A stretch of DNA of 64,000 nt from Acheta domesticus (lineage: Eukaryota; Arthropoda; Insecta; Orthoptera; Gryllidae): contig JAHLJT010009419.1 in assembly GCA_031308135.1 (NCBI GenBank), positions 33,048,863-33,112,862 on the forward strand, in the 5' to 3' direction. Positions within the stretch are counted from its first letter, which is position 1. Each line of letters opens with the position of its first letter. The translations under genes were made by a program, and so were the position numbers. The notes below the pieces were generated by a model. That model was not told where the DNA came from. It saw only the letters and a list, made by a program, of their open reading frames with translations, and searched no databases. Shown one piece after another: positions 37,366-49,800 of the stretch.

Positions 37366-40300
37366 GATGTCCAGAAGCTCCCGTTACAAAAAAATACCAC
37401 AAATTCTGTGATGCCAAACATGAAGAATGGCAGGTCCAGTTTTTCCGAAAAAAAATTTGTCTTTGAGAAAATTGAGTTTAAAAACCACTTCCGGGGCGCG
37501 AAATTCAAACCGGCCGCAACGACACCAGACTGCGCGGAGCATCCTTCCGCACCTTCTGCGCGGAGAATTTCCTCATTTCTCCGCGTAAACGGTGAAACAG
37601 TCAAGTAATATTCTGGAAAGCATCACGTTGCTTACACTAGAATACTTAATAGTATCAAGTATTTGCAGGTTCTATTCAATAAATATTTTAAATGTACGTA
37701 CAAAATATCGAGTTTTGTTCAAAATGATAGCCACAGTACACGGCGGCGTAAACATAAATTATGAACACGATCCAACTTTTAAGAAAAATATTGAATCTCC
37801 TAGAATGCTCGAATTGTTATTTTTAGCACATATTAATATGAACTAGTGCTAAATACTGGCTCATAAAGGCTCAAGACTGCCACGTAAATGATCGTCTCCT
37901 GTAGATTATTCTAAATATCGTGATACACTAAGGAGCAATTCGGAGATAAAATATTCGTTAATGAAAATACTGAGTTTATTGATTATCTTTGGAATTTGAA
38001 TTGATTCTCCCGGCTGTCATTGTCTGAATTATCAAACTAAAGATAGCCAACTTTAAACTTCTTAATAACAGCTGGACTGTTTATCGAAGATGTAGCCCTA
38101 ATTGATGGATATCAATATTTCCCCCCTCAAAAATATTGCAAATAATTCCTAAATAAAAGTATCTGTTCCTAAATTAGTTATCTATTATTTTAGCTTAAGT
38201 AATATGTGGTAAAGGAAGAGTACTTCCTGCTGCCGCAGCGAAAGCGTTCCGAAATAACTGCTATTGCAAAATATGCCAACTGTTCTACGTGGAACATCGA
38301 AGTTAAGGCAAGCGGCCTCGACTATCCATTTCTCGAAGTTGAATGACCATTCTACCCGCCGCTTTGCTTTTTCCAGATATAAGATGAGAGAATGTCTTTC
38401 TCCCAAATCTTGGAATTACTTCGTGAAACCATTTCATAAGGCAGTTAACAGCTACTCGGGAGAAGTATTCTTTTAGTTGTTTTGTTTCTTTGAGCTTGCC
38501 TTGTAGTTAGCAGATACGTACACAAATGAGTAACGACCATTTCTTCAATTTAATTCTTCGAGGTTACTACGTAGCACAGAATGTAAGGGAGTAGAAACAG
38601 TTCACTACTACACTACTTCAGTGTTTTAATTTTCAATATTTTTCTTTGATATTTTCATAATGTACAACAAAAATCGACAAAAAGGGGAAAAATGCAATAT
38701 AATCAATTTTTCACCCCAAACCTTCTTTTGAATTATTTAATTTTTTAAATTTATTTTAATTTATTTTAATGCAGAATCAGTATCCTTACTACTTAAATAT
38801 TTTAGAACATGCATATTTTGCTACTTTAAATTAATTAGAAATACTTTACATGCATGTCCTAAATCTTTCAGTTATATCCCTACATGTTCAATATTTTAAT
38901 TTGTTTAAAAAATTAATCAATTTATAACTTTTCCATGTAATAATTGCATACTTTTTTGAACTGAAAAATATTAATTGGATAATTTTTGAGATTTTACAAA
39001 AAAACATCCTAATAATTACATAGTTTTATGTTGGTTATTTTTTTTACTTATGAGGGATTTATATCTCAAAAGAATATTTTATGGAAAACAGGAATAAACA
39101 TAAACAATATGCAAATTAAATCATAACTGCAACTCTATTGCTCTGTATATTTTTTTCCAAAACCTATCTGATTATTTGCACATAAAATTATTTGCACATT
39201 GAAAATTGAATTCTTTTAGTTGTAAGGAAAAAAATTAATATAAACAACCCATTCGCGCAAAATTTCGCACACTGCTCGAAGGCTCCTGTTCGAAATGTTC
39301 CAATACTGCTTCCTCTGTAGCGACAGATGAGCGAGACACACCTGCATCGACACTTCCGCCCGGTAAAACTGACCCCGACGCACGTATTCTTGCGTCGAGG
39401 CGCAGAAAAACGCTGTGGGAAGGGTGTCTTCTGTTAGGGTATTTCTCGGCGTACACTCGAGCTGCCGCACGAGCGTTGCTCCGGCACTCGCCGAAGACTA
39501 AGTACATGTCGCAGTACTCATTAATTGAAAATATGCTTATTCTGGCCTCTCGCACTCAAACTCGATATTTCTACTAATTTGCCTTGACTGCGCTTAGCTT
39601 TTAGTTTACACTGCCGGTGGCGGGACGCTGGGGGTGGTGCGGAGGGGAGGGAAGGGGAAAGATGACTCCGTACAGGTGCTTTTTCAGCCATGACCATTGT
39701 GCGGGCCGGGTTTCGAACTGCGCAATCTGTTGTTTTGAGGCAAAACTGACATGCGGCTGATGGGCGAATCACTAGGCGGCGGTGGGAGGTTCGCCATACG
39801 ATATAAACCACGATGTGACGCGGCCTAGCAAGTGACAAATGCAAGAACACCGACCATAATACGAGTTGCGAATGGCAGTGGGCCGGTAACCTCAGTGGAC
39901 CACGGTCAAACTTTTGCCTGCTAAAAGTATTTGTACATCACGCAATGCAACATCACAGTTTTTCTCAGTCTTTTACCCTTTCACACTAGTAATATATTAG
40001 TTTTGTATTTTTTATTCATTTTTGCATTCAAATGTGGCGATGCTATTTTATCTCTGTTGATATTGACCTGTGGGTTAGGTTAATGGCCTACGTGCCCATT
40101 CAAAGATTCTTCAATGCACTGTTCGGTCTGCATCACCACAAAATGACTGGAAAACATATCAATTCAAATTCCGCGCCCCGAGATAAATTCAGTATTTTCA
40201 TGGAACGGGAATTCAGGAAATGAATATTTCATTTCCGAAACGCTTTTTCTATATCACTATATTTAGAATAATCTTCAGGAGACTATCATTTACGTGGCAA

Positions 40301-40799
40301 TCTTAGGTCCAAAGCACTAGTTCATATTAATATGTGCTAAAAATAACAATTCGAGCATTCCAGGAGATTCAATCTTATTCATAAATGTTGGATCGTGTTC
40401 ATAATTTATGTTTACGCCGCCGTGTACCGTGGCTATCATTTTGAACAAAACTCGATATTCTGTACGTACATTTAAAATATTTATTGAATAGAACCTGCAA
40501 ATACTTGATACTATTAAGTATTCTAGTGTAAGCAACGCGATGCTTTCCAGAATATTACTCGACTCTTTCACCGTTTACGCGGAGAAACGAGGAAATGCTC
40601 CGCGCAGAAGGTGCGGAAGGATGCTCCGTACTGTCTGCAGTGTTGTTGCGGCCGGTTTGAATTTCGCGCCCCGGAAGTGATTTTTAAACTCAATTTTCTC
40701 AAAGACAAAATTTTTTTCGGAAAAACTGGACCTGCCATTCTTCATGTTTGGCATCACAGAATTTGTGGTATTTTTTTGTAATGGGAGCTTCTGGACATC

Positions 40800-40872
<73 letters not shown>

Positions 40873-43800
40873 TACATACACACACACACTTCCATTTAAA
40901 AAAACAAAGATGTGTCAAAGTCTCAAAAAGTACATACGATATTAACAAGAGAACGAAATATGTTATTTGCCATCAGCAATAACATGGCGCAAATAGTATC
41001 TCGATACCTCAAACCGTTTTCAAGATATTTGCTAAAATAACCTGAAACTTTAAGGTTACACTTTGCCACGCGTGTCCCAACGACACGGCGAGGCTCCTGC
41101 CTTCAGTCTTCGCGATTAACATAGTAAAACATCCTTGAGTCTGTCCAACTCAGAATTTTAAAATTATTTTATGTTAAAATATTTTGGCCGAACACTTAAC
41201 TTGACGTTTTGACGCTTCGCTACTCATGTCGAAGTCGCGTGACGAGACTCCGGCCTTCAGCTTACGCCACTGATATAAAACATTATTGAGCCTGTGCAAT
41301 TCATAATGTCCATTTGTTATTCGTACTTCGTAAAAAGAATGCCATCGTCATATGAACTGCGTAAAAAGAATGCCCACCTTCTCGCTACACGTTCTTCACT
41401 TTCATACACCAATCGCTCGAGGTCGACTCCTTACAGCTGGAGATAAGACCCTAGAATTCCACGCTGGAATGTTTTTGTTGGCACTTCATGTGCTCCCAGC
41501 CTTACCAATTAATTAAGACTTCCCTGTTTCCTCTAGAGATCGTCGCAATATCGAATACTTACCAGATTCCTCCCCGGATGAGTGAACTCAGCACCTGTTT
41601 GAACCGAGATAAGTTGTTTTTCTTCCATGTAGCAGGTTATTTTATATTTCAGACTGTAAGTACAACATGGCCACTACTGATTTTCGCTGGCCGCCCTAAG
41701 AAAATAGACGAGATCGAGACCGAATCCGCGTCTTGGGGGTTGAAAGTAGAATATCTAAATCATTCATCAAAGGACACGTGCAGATAATAAATCACAGTCT
41801 TATGGGGTGACTTTGTATCAGGAAACGTGTTTTTGTGTTTGTGAAACCATTTTTTTTACATTTTTTATAATCATTTACAAATGTAAGGTAACTCCAGTGG
41901 TATGTTTTTACATGTAATCCGTTTATTTAAGTTTTTTTATATGGCGAAAGAGGATTTTTGTGGTATAATGCCACCCTCCAGGGTAGGGTGACACTGTCCA
42001 CATCCGTCTTTCTTACGAGAATATAGGCAAATGTTTTGAAATGATTAATAGGTAGAGTGTCTTTATACCATGTAAAAACATAACCACGAGTGTTTATCAA
42101 TTTTAATTGTTTATCACAAGTACAAATTAACTTTATCTTAAACACTCAATACCATTTATTATCTACCCAGGGGCGATTGAGATTTGTATTATTAATATAA
42201 ATAATTAATAATATAATTTTTATAATCATTTACAAATGTAAGGTAACTCCAGTGGTATGTTTTTACATGTAATCCGTTTATTTAAGTTTTTTTATATGGC
42301 GAAAGAGGATTTTTGTGGTATAATGCCACCCTCCAGGGTAGGGTGACACTGTCCACATCCGTCTTTCTTACGAGAATATAGGCAAATGTTTTGAAATGAT
42401 TAATAGGTAGAGTGTCTTTATACCATGTAAAAACATAACCACGAGTGTTTATCAATTTTAATTGTTTATCACAAGTACAAATTAACTTTATCTTAAACAC
42501 TCAATACCATTTATTATCTACCCAGGGGCGATTGAGATTTGTATTATTAATATAAATAACCTTTCTCTCACGCATAATCTTTACACAGGTTTTGACAATA
42601 AAACGGAAATCTCTTTCCAACGAGAAATCCTAACTCGCCAAGTGCAGAAAAGATAGTTAATGAATGCCACTTCTTTCTTATCACTAAACACTTTCTGACT
42701 ACCAATGTGGTACCACAGTGTTACCTTGCAAGTTATTTCTTATGGTAGATCGTAACATTTTGTAAAGAGCTACTGCTTTTCTCTCGAAAAATTTACCTGT
42801 TCATATATCTTCAATACATTCCAGTAACTTTTTATCAGAATACCTCCGATAGGACCTGACATCAGCCGGACGATAAGTTCTCGGCATCGTGGGTAAATGA
42901 TAAGTCTGAATTAATTTAACAAGCAATAAATCACACGGTTTGTTTGTAAAAGTACATCAAGAGTGACTTTGTACCAAATCGGAAATTTTGTTCTCCCTGG
43001 TACAAAGTCATGCCCATTTTAAAATTATGATCTGGAACAATAAATGGTACGAATAAATTTAAGTTTTATGTTAAGTAGTATGAGTAAACTGTAAATAATT
43101 ATTATGTAATCAACACTTCAATAAAACGTATTGAGTTCATAAAATAATTGTGAGAGTTACTCTCCTATAAAAATACGTCCAAAATTGAACTATTTTTTTC
43201 TTGTCAGTTAAAGCCGTTATAATCAAAAGCACGGTTTTGCCGTTTGGCGTGTTCAACTTCCTAGAATTGAGTAATGGCTAAAGCAACCAGAAACTGAAAA
43301 TACACACGCCAACATTTAATTTAACAGGCATTCCTTAAAGTGGTGCGTGGTGCAAAGTCACCTTCCGTGGTCTAGTCATCCCAAATGACTGTACGCACAT
43401 ACAAATATTACGACTAATTTTAATGTAAGCACAGATAAGAATATAGTCTTTTGTCTCCGAGGTACAAGAGTTACGAGCGTTATTCTCTTTCCACCCCGCC
43501 TCTCCTGCTCACAGCGATTTCTATGAAGCAAAGAAGGTTATGGCGCGAAGCGGGAGAACGTGCAAGCACCGACCACGACTACAGTTTGTTATTTTCCTTT
43601 CTGGTGCCTCAACTTCCTCCTAGCAAGCTCAACTCGTCACACGTTTTCCATGAACGAATTGCAGGAAATATTACCAAGCACTAAACGTGCACGTTTTCCC
43701 TCTTAATCCTTCGCAGTCACTTTCAAGCGACCTCCAAAACGAGTTCAGGAAAATCCTCCGTCACAGTTATAGCGCCTTTTCCTGTTCGTTACTCTAGTTG

Positions 43801-46800
43801 CATCCACCACGCTCTTTCAATTAAAGTTAACTTTGCGAAGAGGCTAAAAGTTTTAGACGTGAAGCTAAACTGCAAGTCACGAATGCCGTAAGTGAATTAC
43901 CACTTAAATCCTCCGAGAAGTACAGGAAGCGTTCAGAAGCACCTTTATTAGGCTTGATTAGAAAATACTAAATACAAAGTAGTAAATTATCTACATTAAT
44001 AGCAAACAGAACGCTACATTTCCTCAATATCTAAAGAAAGCCAGTTAAACATTGACCTGACATCATGTTTATCAAATTATTTCAGAAAAGGACAAATACA
44101 AATTCACAAAACCCTAGCATTTAAAACAATGACATTTAACAAACAGTGCAGAATCTCAGATATCTTTTATCCGCATTCTAGGTACATCATTTTTAGATTT
44201 TCTTGATTCATTCTTAATTTCTATGTAAAATTATAAACAACAACAACAACAAAACAAACAGTCGCTGGTTTCTCGAAGGAGATATCAATATGCTATCAAT
44301 AAGCATGCAATCTGAATGAGTTAACAAGCAAACATTCAAAAAAATGCATGGATTCATTTAAAATATTTTTTATAAATTCCTTGCTAGTTTGTAATTTATA
44401 CCCCTCCGCTCATTTTCAAAGGCAACATTTATTGGAAATATACAGTACTTACGAAAATTCCTTCTGGCTATGCGCTGGTGTTCCACCGATTACGGGCTCC
44501 TTTCCTCCGACCAAGACTAAACTATTGACTGCTGGTCACGTTCCGCAGCCGGTCGAAAAGAAAGAAAGGGAGGGGAAGAGAGAGGGGAGGGTGGTCTCAG
44601 GAATAAATAATAGAAATAATAATAATAATTTATTATATTACTAGAATGCAATATGTAGTAAATGGGCCTGTGTGAATTATATAGAACGTATGGTAATTGA
44701 TGATTCATCACTTAAGAGGATAATGATAATAATTAAGAAGTCCTGATAAGGCTTCATAAAGAGCCAACGGTTTTAATGATTTATTTCTCACCTGGCCTCA
44801 ACTCAAGAACCATGGCTCAAAAGACAGTTTTTATCTGCTTTTATTGCCAACCGGATCACGGTGCGGCGTTTGTCTGCTTGAAATGTCCCGTATGTTTGAG
44901 GAGCAATTAATCAAAAATCAGATTTTTACTTTCCCGTATACATACGTATATACGGAGTAATATACGGAGTGTAGGGAAAGTTATGTAATGCTGCGCGAAA
45001 AAATGGCGAATTTTCGGCAGAAAGAAATTCATTGCCGGACCCTGATAACGAAAAAGTGGATAAAACCTAAATTACAAAAAAAAAATCCCTAACACGTGAT
45101 GTAGCCAGAAACCCTGTTTTGTGGGTACTTGACACCGAAAAACCAATTGAATGCAAAACGTCCGTCTGTCCGTTAGCACTTTCGGTTTTTGCGCTCATAC
45201 CTATGCGTATGTGGGAATGTGTAAGTGTATGTGTAAGTCTGTGGTCGAGGACGTGAAAGACCACACTTGCGTTTAGGCTTGAGCAGAACACATGTGAGTC
45301 CACTGAAAGATGCTTATCTCTCCCTACAATTAGCGATAAAAGTCCGTGACGTGGAGCATTTACTTCTCTGAGTAATTTCTCACTAATTGATATTCAGAAT
45401 CAGCTATATCTCATCCATCTAACCATCACCCAGCAATGGTTTCTAAAATTCCCACCTCGATTTCCCATTGAGGAGACCAGTGGGATCATCCTCCTTCTTA
45501 TTTATACTATGTATTATAGTGTGCATATATTTTGTATAATTCTAATCTGTTCTGTACCAGAAAAAGATTTAATAAAAAAAAGAATCAGCTGTTTCGCTGC
45601 CATCCAATCGGGAGCTTCTAACGTCACTATGATTAAATTAAAGTTCCCGATTGGATGAACCGTCAACAGCTGATTCCTGTCAGGGGCACAGTTAAGAAAA
45701 TCGCAGTATAGAATTTTGTCCAAAGTCAAGAAAGCCCTGTCAATCTGGCCTGAGTCGAAGCTCTGAGATTTTGAGAAATGTTTTTTTTTTTTAATTTGGG
45801 GGACCTTTACATGACACCCCTCGGAAATTTTCAAAATTTTCTCAAAAAGGGTTACAAAATAATTAAATTTAAAATAGAGTGTTCCTGAAATTTGTAATTT
45901 CAGGATTTATTTTGACAAATATTAATATGCATTGTGTTTTTACATAATTGATGAATTAGGTCTTGAAATTAGTTTTATCCAATAAGTAAAACACTTGAAA
46001 AAAACATGTTTTGGCCCTTTATTGAGCTTTCAATAGGCTGAAAAAGTTTATATTTATTGCATCAGAGGGTTTTGTTTACAATGTCCACTAAAATATAAGC
46101 ATGTCACAGTATTAAATGGAAAATCATAAAATAAATTATCGAGCTCTAATCCGCTCCCATGCCAAAGAGCAGACGTCAACCCGGCGGAAAAGCTCTTCGT
46201 CTCGCGCCAGTGTTCCCAAGGGAACTACTGAAGTGTTTGTCGCTGACTGTGCTGGGAGTCTCGCGGCAAGTTGCGTAGGCGCAAGGGGGGGGGGGGAGAA
46301 GGCTCTTGGTCGTAGCTGCAACCGCACTTAGTAGCAGCCAGGCGCTAATGTTGATTTTGGATTCGTAATGGCGTCCTAATTATTAGCTGTAAAGTGTTGT
46401 TGACAGGCTAGTGACACTTTCCCCGTCTTGATTAGCAACTCAATGTTAGCTTCATAGCTAACTGATGATAGCGATTGTGATTCATGTATTGTAGGTAGTG
46501 AAGAATCAACATTGATTAATAAAAATCAATATCGATACATTATGATGAGTACTCTACCAAACAACATGCCGATCGGTTTCTTAAGGTTTGTACTAGGTAT
46601 GAACTTTATTCTAGTTTTATACGATCTGATCCTCTTACAGACGCGCGCAGTGTGAAAAGACACTGTGAATATTTAATTGCAGACAAGACATTTATTAATA
46701 AAGTAAGATAGTTTGAAAATATGTGAAATGCATGTCCATTCTCTGGTATTTGCTGTAAAGAATGTTTGTTACATAACAATGAACTTTCCCGCCCTAATGA

Positions 46801-49800
46801 AGGCTCTGTATATGGGAGAAACCTCCATTAAAAAAAATTATTATTTATTATTATTTATGACTCTACGTACTCTTTTGAGTGTGACCACGAATGACTCACG
46901 TAGTGTTATCATTGCTCGCTAGGATCTCTACTTACCGGTTATGTCTGACAATTCGCTGCGTGGAAAACACTAGTTCATTTACTATCGGGAAACATTGTGC
47001 CCCGGTATACGATTTCTGTGAATTTATTTTGTTTATTGCCCAGTCATCAGGCATTAAGCGCAATTCGTACAATCGATTACTTTATACGATTAATCGACAC
47101 AATTAAATCGATTATATTTAAGCCGATTAATGCATATATCAATTAAAATTTACGATTATAGTGTTTGATTATTTCAAATAAATTTTATTATTTATAATTT
47201 CTAAAATTATATTTAGATTTAATTGAAAATATGCCGCCATTTTGGCATTAATCGAGCCTCGTCATAAGAACTCGCTGGCAATTATAATAACAGGAGTATT
47301 CGTGAAGTCGGCTTTCAGCGGCCACAAAGGTGATAATGGGCTCATTGATTATAATTTAAATTAACCATTCTAGCTTTTGAGTCACTTTGAGGTCTTATCG
47401 AACGAAATAACGATAGTCACTGTTTTTTTTTTATTTTTATGTGTAACTCACCAGGCGACACCAGTTTGGATTATGTGGTATGACTGTTTTCCAGGGCGTT
47501 TAACAAACGCATTCAACAGAACCATCATACATTGATGTGTCTGTGTCAAAATAATCCAAAGTCAGCAAACAATGATAACTACACTTACAAGCCGCGGACA
47601 CACTTCGGTTTATATCGGGTTTCTGTTTCTCGGTGTCGAAGAACTTTTGCCCCGAAGAATAGGCGCTGTGCCGCGCGCGACATTGCAGGCTTGTCAAGGG
47701 CGTGAGCAACGTCACTAGCTTGTGTTTTGCTGCCCTGAATTGGAGCTCGTTCTCGTAGAAGTGCTTGTTCCCTTTGAGGACATTGTCAGATTCGACAGAT
47801 CTGCACAAACCACGTGCCCCGGCACAGTCGTAAAACACTAAATTTCTCAAAAATAGAGTAATATGTATGGAGTTGTTATAACGGAGCAAAGAAATCTCTA
47901 GAGTTCCATTTAAAAAATCAAAGTTGCATTAGTATCTCTTAAATTAAAAAAACAACGAGCTATAAATTAATATCATACATCATCTTAATGCCTGTCGCAT
48001 ACTTTTTCGGTTGATCCCGACGGTACGGTACCCTCGCTGTCACGGCCTCCTAAATATGTTCGTAAGTATCGTACCGATAGGCGACTTTCATGGCTCGCAA
48101 AGTTTTGAAACGCCCTCATACGCTTTGTCCCCGCCGCATTATAATACCAAATTACTTTCTAAGGTACGTTTTCTCGCTTTGCTCGCCCGGATCCAAGTCA
48201 CGGCGAGGCTCGGGCCTTCGGCCCTCGCGTTCACTATAAACAACCTTGAGTCTATCCATCGCATAATTCACTTTTATCAGAAATCACTTCAGTGAGTACA
48301 TTATAAGAAAGCCTCTAGTATTCAAACTGAGCAGTGAACGATACTATAACGTATTAAGGACGCCGTGACAGCGAGGGGTACCGTACAGTCGTGATCAGCC
48401 ACTTTTTCTTTTACTGAAAATCGCTTTTCAATATCTGCAATGGAGATATTCGAAAGGATCTTCTTAGGCGACCACTCTGGGTAATACGTAAATAGAAAAC
48501 AAACTGAAACAGAGATCATCGCACTCAAATAGAGATCATCAGAAACATCACTTTGGAAATACGCTCTCCAATTATGTTGTTCAGCGTCAGAGTTCCCTAA
48601 CCCACAGAATTGTGAAGACAAACATGAATAAATGGTTTATTACGAATCTTAAACAGACGTTATCATCACTTATTCATTCCGGAGGATAAAGAAGTTTGGC
48701 ACTAATGAAAATGATCTTTCGGGGTCATGCTCTACACACAGGAAATTATTTGTTTTAACAACTCTGTGGGTTACGCACTGAACCGCCGCGCAGGGAGAAG
48801 CCAGGGCCTTGCAACTCTCCATCAAAACCGGAGACAAAAGGTGTTACTACAGGAGGCTAGTGGCGCCGGGTACAGCTGCAGATTAGGCTCGCCAACATCT
48901 GCACATTAAAATTGGCTAATGTGAGAGAAATGCGAAAAGTTTCTTCTAAATGTTCAATTATTCTTAATATATACGTGTAAGAAACCGATGAAGAAAGCTC
49001 GAACATCGATGCTATCTTTTGTAACAGTACGCGCCTGCTTGCGTCTTGCGAACCTACGCAGCAGCCACGTACGTTTGAAGTATCGTTGGCAGCCGTTCGT
49101 ATTTTAGTTCCCGTAAAGGCGCGTCCACACGATGCGTCTTTTTTGTGCGTCAAGGGAATAAAATGGCATGCGCAAAGTTGAAAGACGAACGTTCAACACA
49201 GCGCTCGTGCGCTACCCTGTCCACACGGTGCAACTCTGTGCGGGACTTGTTCTATTCTGTACAATTGATCCAGCAGCTATTTGCACGACAATTTCGGCAG
49301 ATTATTTTATAATCAGTCGAAAGAAGAGAAAAACTTCCATTTCCCTATGATCTTGAATGAACTGAGGAGTGAGTTCTTTGTTTTCAAGCGACATTCTGAA
49401 AATACATAACCTTAAATGAAAGGTATTGCATTTAATAGTTTCAGATATATAATTTAGTACATAAATTTCGAAAATTGGCATTTCCGTAAAATTAAAATAA
49501 GAATTAGAGAGAACTAAATATTCTTCTCTTGTCACTACAACATACCGAAAAGAAATTGAAATCATCATATGTTTATTTTCACTAGTTTCCACAATTTATC
49601 TTAATAAATGTATGTATTGAAAATTGATATTACCGTAAATATATAATAAATGAATAATCTGCAACAAATTCGCAATAAAACACAGACGGACAACACACAA
49701 TAATTCAGAAGACTACCAAATAACTCTCTGCAGTTCGATATTCCGGATGACTTCGCTATGAAATACACCTTCTTTGGAGGAAGCGCACGAGAAAGACGAA

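Larger units (their letters stand above)
37361..40805. mobile_element. 3.4-kb element with ~570-bp inverted terminal arms
   Basis: The left arm 37361-37935 starts tacaggatgtccagaagctc. The right arm 40240-40805 is its inverted copy, ending gagcttctggacatcctgta. The arms are highly similar and include the same meaningless 84-codon frame. Outside each arm is a (TA)n tract (37300-37360, 40806-40862). The ~2.3-kb interior holds a DUF4817 transposase relic and A+T-rich filler. It looks like a long-TIR or foldback DNA transposon. Confidence 0.75.

Noticed and set aside
37263..37604. Tyr-Ile repeat frames (also at 40575-40948 and 55357-55569)
   Set aside because: (TA)n microsatellite read-through.
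41927..42500. Duplicated 72-codon gene pair
   Set aside because: Identity is explained by the 355-bp tandem duplication; no domain and no coding features.
47500..47889. 129-codon minus-strand frame
   Set aside because: No recognisable motif or splice structure; likely chance in a G+C-richer patch.
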